Assembly (NCBI GenBank): GCA_026416515.1 | Contig: JAOAEZ010000007.1 | Location: forward strand, 1-64,000 | DNA from: Hydrogenophilus sp. | Lineage (GTDB): Bacteria; Pseudomonadota; Gammaproteobacteria; Burkholderiales; Rhodocyclaceae | Length of the DNA: 64,000 nt | Reading direction: 5' to 3' | In this document: positions 58,434-64,000 of the stretch, one piece after another | Layout of the letters: each line of letters begins with the position of its first letter | Numbering within the stretch: position 1 is the stretch's first letter | Translations under genes and position numbers: made by a program | Notes under the pieces: model-generated | What the model was told of the DNA's origin: nothing | Database searches by the model: none | The model's input: only the letters and a program-made list of their open reading frames with translations

Positions 58434-59263
58434 GTAAGCTGTATTCCGATGAGTCCGACCGTGAAGAGAGTGGTTTCTAGAGCACCTAGAAAATCGCCTG
58501 TGTAACCGCCAAACCGCTGACGCATCAGCGATGTTCCGAAAAGGATAAGCAGGAGGGTGAGCGTGAGGAGAACAAAGGTTACCCCCACCGGTAGGGTGAG
58601 GAGAGGGATGAGGGGGGCAGCGATGGCTATCCCCCATTCACAGCGGGTAAAACGAGGGGCGGAGAATGGGGCAGCTTTGGCCGAAGCTTCCATCGAGCGA
58701 AGATAGGGGAGTCGATTCATGGGGATAAGAATAGCAAGCCGAGCAAGGGAGTGGGCGACTATAAGCGCTTTGACTGCCGCGAGGACCCCAGCGCTTTTTA
58801 AGAGGTCGGTGAGGGCTACCCATTGAGCGGTGAGGGCGAGCCACAACGCCACGACTCCAAAGGTGCCGAGGTGCGGATCCTTGAGAATCGCTAGGGTGCG
58901 AATTGTATCGTATCCATTGCCGAGGGCATCGAGGGTGTCCGCCAGACCGTCTTCATGGAAGGCGCCGGTGAGGAGCAGGTGGACAGCAACCGCTGCGAGG
59001 GCGGCAAGAGACGGCGAGGCGCCGAGGGGGGTGAGAAGGAGGATGGGAAGGGCTGCTAGAGTTCCTACGACGATCCCTATCCAGGGGAGGTAGGGAAGAG
59101 AGCGGCGGTGCCGCTGGGGACGATATTGACCGGCACCAGGACAGGGGATACGGGTGAAGTAGCGACAGGCGGTGGCGAAGAGGGCGACAACGCACCGGAG
59201 TTGCCGAAGGAGGCGCCGGTGCCAGGAGTGTCGCAGGGAGGAGCGGCCGAGGAGCAGAGACAT
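58418..59263 (-). CDS. cobS: Adenosylcobinamide-GDP ribazoletransferase (cobalamin synthase)
   Basis: 281 residues. A membrane protein with about six helices: YFTRIPCPG at about 35, GAFHEDGLADTLDALGNG at about 101-118 (the Mg2+-binding motif of CobS, normally GAFHEDGLADxxDGxGGG), then LGTFGVVALWLAL at about 130. It joins adenosylcobinamide-GDP to alpha-ribazole (phosphate) in the last assembly step. The first 30 residues are a charged extension. No good binding site precedes the ATG. Confidence 0.92.
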   Translation of the reverse strand: MSLLLGRSSLRHSWHRRLLRQLRCVVALFATACRYFTRIPCPGAGQYRPQRHRRSLPYLPWIGIVVGTLAALPILLLTPLGASPSLAALAAVAVHLLLTGAFHEDGLADTLDALGNGYDTIRTLAILKDPHLGTFGVVALWLALTAQWVALTDLLKSAGVLAAVKALIVAHSLARLAILIPMNRLPYLRSMEASAKAAPFSAPRFTRCEWGIAIAAPLIPLLTLPVGVTFVLLTLTLLLILFGTSLMRQRFGGYTGDFLGALETTLFTVGLIGIQLTWNST

Positions 59264-59279
59264 AGAGAAGGGGATCGCG

Positions 59280-60326
59280 TTAAGGGAGAGGAGCGCGGTC
59301 GCTTACTCCCGCGTCGGCAAAGGTAGCCATTTGGTTGAGAAAGGCACAGGCAGCCTTGAGAATGGGGAAGGCCAGTACCGCACCGGTTCCTTCACCAAGT
59401 CTCATCTGGAGGTCTAGGAGAGGGTGCGCGTTGAGCGCAGCGAGTACCTTGCGATGACCGGCTTCGGCGGAGCAGTGGGCGTAGATGAGGTAAGGGTCGA
59501 GGGAGGGGGCGATGGCGCGCGCTACGGCGGCGGCCGCAGTGGCGATGAATCCGTCGATGAGAATCGCGACCCGGCGACGGGCTGCGGCGAGTATTGCTCC
59601 TACCATCATCGCAATTTCGAGACCACCATATTCAGCGAGGATTTGCCAGGGGTCGTCAGAACGACCGCCGCGTTCGAGCGCACGCTCTAAGACGGCGCGC
59701 TTCCGAGCGATGCCGTCGGCGTCAAGACCCGTACCGGCGCCGACCAGCTCGTCTAGAGGAATTTGCGTGAGGAGATGGAGGATCAGGGAGGCAGAGGCGG
59801 TGTTGCCGATCCCCATCTCGCCGACGATCAAGAGATTAAGCGGCTTGATGGCGTCGCTGAGGGCTGCTCCGTGTGCGATCGCGGCGGTAGCAAGGGATTC
59901 GCCAAGGGCGGGTTGAGCGGTGAAGTCGGCGCTGCCCCGGGCGAGTTTGGCGGAGATAAGGTGCGGATGAGGGGGAAGGTCGGCGTCGACACCGGCATCA
60001 ACGACCGTGAGGGGAACCGCGAGCAGTTGACAGAAGACATTAATCGCGGCCCCGCCGACGAGGAAGTTTCGTACCATCTGAGCGGTGACTTCGCGCGGAT
60101 AGGCGGAGACCGAGTGGCAGCGGGTGACGCCATGATCGGCTGCAAAGAGGAGACAGTGGGGGTGGTCGACTGCCGGATCGAGGCGGTTTTGGAGGAGACC
60201 GAGTTGAAGGGCGAGCGATTCAAGACGCCCGAGCGCTCCACGCGGTTTGGTTTTTTGATCGATCGCTTGCTGGAGTTTGGGAATAAGCGTTGGATCGATT
60301 GAGGGAATTTCGAAAGAGGGTTTCAT
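59280..60326 (-). CDS. cobT: Nicotinate-nucleotide-dimethylbenzimidazole phosphoribosyltransferase
   Basis: 348 residues from the ATG at 60326 with GGAG nine bases upstream. It makes alpha-ribazole phosphate from nicotinate mononucleotide and dimethylbenzimidazole, the lower ligand of B12. Motifs: KTKPRGALGRLESLALQLG, FAADHGVT, VGGAAINVF, GEMGIGNTASA and the catalytic Glu in RLGEGTGAVLA near the end. Length matches the family. ruvC lies 18 bases upstream. The corrin-ring genes are not in the window. Confidence 0.95.
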   Translation of the reverse strand: MKPSFEIPSIDPTLIPKLQQAIDQKTKPRGALGRLESLALQLGLLQNRLDPAVDHPHCLLFAADHGVTRCHSVSAYPREVTAQMVRNFLVGGAAINVFCQLLAVPLTVVDAGVDADLPPHPHLISAKLARGSADFTAQPALGESLATAAIAHGAALSDAIKPLNLLIVGEMGIGNTASASLILHLLTQIPLDELVGAGTGLDADGIARKRAVLERALERGGRSDDPWQILAEYGGLEIAMMVGAILAAARRRVAILIDGFIATAAAAVARAIAPSLDPYLIYAHCSAEAGHRKVLAALNAHPLLDLQMRLGEGTGAVLAFPILKAACAFLNQMATFADAGVSDRAPLP

Positions 60327-60343
60327 GAGGGAGACTCCGAGGA

Positions 60344-60958
60344 TCACGATCGATAGGGACGAGCGATCGTTTCTCCGTCTCGAATGATAAAACGGCCGCG
60401 CCGCCGCCGCGGTGGAATGAGCGCGGAAAGGGGATGAAGACTTTGGTGGGCGTGGAGGATTGCACAGGCAAGGGCGTCGGCAGCATCCGGTGGAGGGGGG
60501 TCAGAGAGAGAGAGATAGCGGCGGACCATCTCTTGAACTTGGGTTTTCGTGGCTTTGCCATAGCCGACAATGCCTTGCTTGATCTGCAAAGCAGTGTATT
60601 CCGAGAGAGGGACAGCGCTGCGGGTGAGGGCGGCGAGAACGGCTCCACGCGCTTGCCCGAGAAGGAGGGTGGTGGCGGGATTTTTATTAACAAACACCTC
60701 TTCTACCGCGATAACGGTAGGGGAGTAGCGGTCGAGGAGTTGAAGGGTGGCTTCAAAGAGGTGCGCCAGACGGCGCGGGAGAGGAAGCTCCGGGGGGGGA
60801 GTGATCGCACCAAAATCTACGAGCCCAAGAGCGGCTCCTCGGGCGACGATGACGCCCCAGCCCGTGCAGCGGAGGCCAGGGTCGATGCCGAGAATGGTGA
60901 GCGCCGAGCAGGAGGATGGGGAGAGAGCTACTGGTACCTCCGAAAGCCTTATAGACAA
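60344..60958 (-). CDS. ruvC: Holliday junction endodeoxyribonuclease RuvC
   Basis: 204 residues from a TTG at 60958, supported by GGAGGAGAG at the end of yebC. The catalytic acidic tetrad is visible: GIDPGLRCTGWG (Asp), VEEVF (Glu), and DAADALACAI (two Asp). The dimer resolves Holliday junctions with RuvAB. The C-terminus carries a basic tail (PPRRRRGRF) longer than in E. coli. The yebC-ruvC order is conserved in proteobacteria. ruvA and ruvB are not present in the window. Confidence 0.95.
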   Translation of the reverse strand: MSIRLSEVPVALSPSSCSALTILGIDPGLRCTGWGVIVARGAALGLVDFGAITPPPELPLPRRLAHLFEATLQLLDRYSPTVIAVEEVFVNKNPATTLLLGQARGAVLAALTRSAVPLSEYTALQIKQGIVGYGKATKTQVQEMVRRYLSLSDPPPPDAADALACAILHAHQSLHPLSALIPPRRRRGRFIIRDGETIARPYRS

Positions 60959-60960
60959 GA

Positions 60961-61692
60961 TCAGCTCTCCTCCGGGAGAACGGCTGAGGTAAAAACCGCT
61001 TGAACGTCGTCTAGGTTTTCAAGCGCATCGAGGAGCTTGCGCATTTTGCCGGCTTCCTCGCCCGTCAGCACTACCTCATTGAGCGCTTTCCAGATGACCT
61101 CGGCCGCAACCGGAGTAATGCCGCGTCCTATAAGCGCGCGTTTGACCTTTTCGAGGTCGTTGGGAGCAGTGATAATTTCGAATGAGCCGTCATCAGCTGC
61201 GAGGATGTCGTCAGCGCCGGCTTCGAGCGCGGCTTCTATCACCTGCTCTTCGGAAGGGCCGGGAGCGATCACGATTTCACCACAGTGCTTGAATTGAAAA
61301 GCGACACAGCCGTCGGTGCCTAAGTTGCCTCCATGTTTGGTAAAAGTGTGGCGGATTTCTGCAACCGTACGGGTGCGATTGTCGGTCATGCAGTCAACGA
61401 GAATCGCCGCACCACCGGGACCATAGCCTTCGTAACGGACCTCTTCATATTGAACTCCCTCGAGTTCGCCAGTGCCGCGCTTGATGGCGCGCTCGATGTT
61501 TTCAGCGGGCATGTTGTGCTCTTTGGCCTTCTCAAGAGCGACCCGAAGCCGCGGGTTGAAGTCAGGGTTTCCCCCTCCTTGGCGCGCCGCGACGGTGATT
61601 TCGCGGATGAGGCGGGTAAAGATCTGCCCTCGCTTGGCATCTTGCCGCTCTTTGCGAAAACGGATGTTGGCCCATTTGGAGTGGCCAGCCAT
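60961..61692 (-). CDS. yebC: YebC/PmpR-family regulator or translation factor
   Basis: 243 residues from ATG at 61692, with GGAGGA spaced correctly; the upstream open frame has no start support. It begins [20 protein letters not shown], the family signature, and has [20 protein letters not shown] and a [14 protein letters not shown] loop. YebC proteins were described as transcription regulators and more recently as helping ribosomes over proline-rich stretches, which would suit the Pro-rich minus-strand proteins here (inference). ruvC follows after two bases. Confidence 0.96.
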   Translation of the reverse strand: MAGHSKWANIRFRKERQDAKRGQIFTRLIREITVAARQGGGNPDFNPRLRVALEKAKEHNMPAENIERAIKRGTGELEGVQYEEVRYEGYGPGGAAILVDCMTDNRTRTVAEIRHTFTKHGGNLGTDGCVAFQFKHCGEIVIAPGPSEEQVIEAALEAGADDILAADDGSFEIITAPNDLEKVKRALIGRGITPVAAEVIWKALNEVVLTGEEAGKMRKLLDALENLDDVQAVFTSAVLPEES

Positions 61693-61972
61693 CGACTCCT
61701 CCTTGGTTGCTTCAGTGAGATAATTATCCCAAATTTTTCTAAAAGAGGGTTGGAAGGAGGAAAAGGAAGATGCGCAAAAGGGGAGAGGAGAAAATGGGGA
61801 AGTGTGTCGCGAAAAAGCAACAAAAGGTTCCTCTGTGGGGTTGGCGGAGCTCTCAGAGGCTTGCTTTTCGGAGTGATCGCGGTCACAATAATCCCTAAGC
61901 ATTCGCAGACGCGATGCTCATTTGGCGGGCGTGGGAGCGCCCAAGGTTTTGATCCAGATAAGGAGTAGCACG
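61693..61972 (+). promoter_or_regulatory. Porin upstream region with a CRP-type palindrome at 61873-61886
   Basis: In this 280-base gap between divergent yebC and the porin, GTGA-TCGCGG-TCAC (61873-61886), followed by A, matches the CRP consensus TGTGA-N6-TCACA at nine of ten positions. It lies 86 bases before the porin ATG. It also partly fits the HIP1-like octamer. An A/T-rich stretch (61720-61800) separates it from yebC. No gene is visible in the gap. Confidence 0.55.
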
Positions 61973-62998
61973 ATGCAGAAGAAACTCGTGGCTTTGGCAG
62001 TGGCCGGCCTGGTTGCTGCACCGGCGATGGCGCAGTCGAACGTGACGCTCTACGGTTTAGTGGATGTGGGCGTTTCGTACCGCAGCGACCATATAAATCC
62101 GGGGGTAGATTCGAAATTTTCAGTGGATAGCGGTATCCAGTCGGGTAACCGCATCGGCTTCCGCGGAACCGAAGATTTGGGCGGCGGTTTGAAGGCCGGA
62201 TTTACCCTCGAGATGGGATTCGGGGTTGAGAATCCAGAGTTCCGCAACGGCAACGGTTTCGGTCGCCAGGCTTTTGTGACCCTCGGAGGTGGGTTTGGGA
62301 CTCTGGCCGCAGGGCGCGTCTATACACCACAGTTTAATTTGCTGTCGGCAGTCGATCCCTTCGGCTATGGGACCGTGGGACAAATCTCGAATATCTGGGA
62401 AGTCAATACGCGAGTCGATAACACACTGGCTTATATTTCGCCGGACTTTTCCGGTTTGACGGTAACCGTGGCCTACGCCAACAACGTTGCAGGAGCGGAG
62501 ACTCGGGCTAACGCCAACGACATCCGTGTCTATGCGCTAAACCCCGTCTATAAGCAAGGGCCTGTGATGGTGGGATTGAACTACCATAAGATCGATCCGC
62601 AGGCAGCAGGAACGACCGATTTGAATGTGTGGGATTTGGCGGGTACTTACGATTTCGGAATGGCCAAACTGGCGCTGGCATATGGCAGCCGGGAGGTCAA
62701 TGCAACCGACGATCGTACCAATTGGATGCTGGGTGTTACCGTCCCAGTGTCGCCGGTGGGTAAGGTGCTCGCTTCGTACGCGCAGACAAAGCTCGATCGC
62801 GCTGGGAACCAACCCGATCCGAAGTCGAGCCAGTGGGCGATCGGCTATACTCATGACCTGTCGAAGCGCACCAATCTCTACGCGGTCTATGCCGATATCG
62901 AGAATAAGCGCGGTGGAACTGCTTCCGTGGGCGACAATTCGAACCCGGGCGATGGCTATCAGAGCGGCTTTAACCTGGGAATCCGTCATCGCTTCTGA
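61973..62998 (+). CDS. Gram-negative trimeric porin
   Basis: 341 residues from ATG at 61973, seven bases after AGGAG. Signal peptide MQKKLVALAVAGLVAAPAMA with AMA-Q cleavage. The mature start QSNVTLYGLVDVGVSY is the hallmark of betaproteobacterial general porins. Alternating beta strands continue to FNLGIRHRF with the C-terminal Phe read by BAM. SRIGFRG-like motif is seen as NRIGFRGTEDLGGGLKAGFT. It allows diffusion of small polar solutes through the outer membrane. Codon use is less G-skewed than the rest, as expected for high expression. Confidence 0.95.
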   Translation: MQKKLVALAVAGLVAAPAMAQSNVTLYGLVDVGVSYRSDHINPGVDSKFSVDSGIQSGNRIGFRGTEDLGGGLKAGFTLEMGFGVENPEFRNGNGFGRQAFVTLGGGFGTLAAGRVYTPQFNLLSAVDPFGYGTVGQISNIWEVNTRVDNTLAYISPDFSGLTVTVAYANNVAGAETRANANDIRVYALNPVYKQGPVMVGLNYHKIDPQAAGTTDLNVWDLAGTYDFGMAKLALAYGSREVNATDDRTNWMLGVTVPVSPVGKVLASYAQTKLDRAGNQPDPKSSQWAIGYTHDLSKRTNLYAVYADIENKRGGTASVGDNSNPGDGYQSGFNLGIRHRF

Positions 62999-63021
62999 TA
63001 TTGCTGTAGAGTTTCCCAAAG

Positions 63022-63048
63022 CGGGCGCGATAAGCGCCCGTTTTTTTT
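63022..63048 (+). terminator. Rho-independent terminator of the porin gene
   Basis: Stem CGGGCGC (63022-63028) and GCGCCCG (63034-63040) enclose the loop GATAA and are followed by eight T (63041-63048), 24 bases after the porin stop. This is the clearest intrinsic terminator in the window. Confidence 0.95.
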
Positions 63049-63173
63049 CGGCGAGAGCTCGTTTTTTGATAAATATCAAATAAGAAGTTGATAAAAAACA
63101 ATTTGCAGGAAAACCTAAATAGAGAAAATAGGCGATCGTATGCTTCGCGAGCTTGCGCTTTGGATTTCTGACG

Positions 63174-63773
63174 ATGAGGCTTCTGCAGTGGATAGGGATG
63201 GTGTGGTGCCTGGCCGCTCTAGGGGGTTTACTCGCAGGGTGCGACCAACGGCGCTTTTTTTCCCAGGAGGTGACAGGAGCTGGTTTTGGAGAGGGATTGA
63301 CGCTTCCAGATAGTGAGGGAATGTTGCGGTCGTTGTCCGATTTCCGCGGCGAGGTGGTGGCGGTCTATTTCGGTTTTATCCATTGCCCCGATGTGTGTCC
63401 TACAGCGCTGTCGCGGGCGGTGACGGTGAAGCAGATGCTCGGCAGCCGCGGGGGGAAGTTCCGAGTGGTGTTTGTGACGGTGGACCTCGAACGGGATCGG
63501 CCAGAGGTGGTTCGGGCTTATTTGGCAAATTTCGATCCAGAGTTTGTGGGATTGATCCCGCCCGATGAGAAGGCGCTAGAGGAGGTAGCGAAGGGGTATC
63601 GGGTTTTTTATCGAAAGGTACCGACGGGAGCCAGTTATACGATGGATCATACAGCAACTACGTTTGTGTATGATCCAAGCGGACGTTTACGATTGGTTGT
63701 TCCTCATTCTCTTCCTGCCGAACAGTTTGCGGCTGATGTGACACGGTTGCTGGATGAGGCGGGGATTTTTTGA
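63174..63773 (+). CDS. SCO1/SenC/PrrC-family copper chaperone lipoprotein
   Basis: 199 residues from ATG at 63174; an in-frame TTG at 63153 would spoil the lipoprotein signal. The signal MRLLQWIGMVW leads to the lipobox LLAGC. The thioredoxin-like domain carries the Cu-binding HCPDVCPTALS (C-x3-C) at about 70-80 and the distal His in TMDHTATTFVY at about 160. It delivers copper to the CuA site of cytochrome c oxidase or acts as a thiol reductase. A PCuAC gene follows after 24 bases, the usual partner. Confidence 0.93.
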   Translation: MRLLQWIGMVWCLAALGGLLAGCDQRRFFSQEVTGAGFGEGLTLPDSEGMLRSLSDFRGEVVAVYFGFIHCPDVCPTALSRAVTVKQMLGSRGGKFRVVFVTVDLERDRPEVVRAYLANFDPEFVGLIPPDEKALEEVAKGYRVFYRKVPTGASYTMDHTATTFVYDPSGRLRLVVPHSLPAEQFAADVTRLLDEAGIF

Positions 63774-63797
63774 GACCATTTCTTTGAGGAGAGTGCG

Positions 63798-64000
63798 ATG
63801 AACGGCTTGACTGCTTGGAAGAAGGTCATGTTGGGAATGGTCACAGGGGCGTTGTGGGGGTGGGGAATAGCGGTTCAGGCCTCAGAAGTGGTTACCGTAA
63901 AGGAGCCATGGGTGGGGGCTACCGTTGTAGGACAGACGGCAACAGGGGCATTTATGAAAATCTTCGCAAAGGAGCGCGTGAAACTGGTGGGGGGGAGTTC
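63798..64000 (+). CDS. PCuAC-family periplasmic copper chaperone, truncated by the right edge
   Basis: The reading frame opens with ATG at 63798 behind GAGGAGAG and runs 67 codons to the window end. A signal peptide (about 1-31, ending VQAS) is followed by VVTVKEPWVGATVVGQTATG and FMKIFAKERVKLVGG, the start of the DUF461/PCuAC domain (the Cu-binding Met and His residues lie further on and are cut off). With SCO1 it would load copper into cytochrome oxidase. Confidence 0.85.
   Translation, partial: MNGLTAWKKVMLGMVTGALWGWGIAVQASEVVTVKEPWVGATVVGQTATGAFMKIFAKERVKLVGGS

Noticed and set aside
60327..60343. Cobalamin riboswitch before cobT.
   Set aside because: Only 17 bases separate cobT from ruvC, leaving no room for the element.
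1..64000. tRNA, rRNA, CRISPR arrays, insertion sequences and prophage genes.
   Set aside because: None seen: intergenic gaps are mostly below 300 bases and hold no cloverleaf-like or spaced-repeat pattern, and no transposase or integrase motif occurs in any frame I judged real. Short GA-rich repeats are composition effects, not CRISPR.

Overview
The window looks like a chromosomal segment of a GC-rich Gram-negative bacterium, most likely a betaproteobacterium. Supporting this are a DUF3460 gene behind cysS, a DUF2782 gene near polA, the order glnA - DUF4124 protein - ntrB - ntrC, a trimeric porin of the neutral betaproteobacterial type, BamC, MsbA and RlmD. A nickel-type ECF transporter would suit a hydrogenase-bearing organism such as a Hydrogenophilaceae member, but that is only a guess. 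I see no rRNA, tRNA, CRISPR array, transposase or phage gene. A striking property is that the + strand is G- and purine-rich over nearly the whole window whichever strand carries the gene: minus-strand proteins are rich in Leu, Pro, Ser, Thr and His, plus-strand proteins in Gly, Val, Trp, Glu and Arg.

Layout. 1-3258 (minus): a FecR-domain protein, a CHASE2 protein with a catalytically dead cyclase-like domain, and the first 36 codons of a further gene running off the left edge. 3381-6059 (plus): a Crp/Fnr regulator, an RTX calcium-binding protein and RimI. 6083-9425 (minus): two surface-type proteins, one with DUF4214-like repeats and one with Ca-loop/Ig-like repeats. 9459-18489 (minus): a tightly overlapping polysaccharide cluster with a Wzm/Wzt ABC exporter, a radical SAM protein, a GNAT acetyltransferase, a PIG-L deacetylase fused to a GT2 glycosyltransferase, a GT-B glycosyltransferase and a GT8-like glycosyltransferase. 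18616-23514 (minus): a giant 5'-nucleotidase / choice-of-anchor I / phytase-like protein. 23589-25920 (minus): a DUF3460 gene, cysS, dksA.

26242-29114 (plus): a GT2 transferase and a WbpM/PglF-type sugar dehydratase. 29132-33531 (minus): glnA, a DUF4124 protein, ntrB and ntrC, with a sigma-54 promoter ahead of glnA. 33691-35100 (minus): a cation diffusion facilitator. 35130-42236 (plus): rhodanese, nadA, an endonuclease/phosphatase and clsB pair, dapA, bamC, rlmD. 42278-46427 (plus): a nickel uptake set (NikK, NikL, an outer-membrane barrel, NikM, NikQ, NikO). 46437-52383 (minus): an ELM1-like protein, msbA, polA. 52449-54890 (plus): a LOG-family protein, a DUF2782 protein, an O-antigen ligase-like protein. 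54838-61692 (minus): three LPS-type glycosyltransferases, cobC, cobS, cobT, ruvC, yebC. 61973-64000 (plus): a porin with a CRP-like site and a clear terminator, then SCO1 and a PCuAC copper chaperone cut by the right edge.

How it fits together. Much of the window serves the cell envelope: two or three glycan assembly loci, MsbA, O-antigen ligase, BamC, ClsB, a porin and several Ca-binding surface or secreted proteins. Metal supply is the second theme (nickel import, cobalamin lower-ligand assembly, copper delivery to cytochrome oxidase, CDF efflux). Nitrogen control (glnA-ntrBC), DksA and a Crp/Fnr protein provide regulation.
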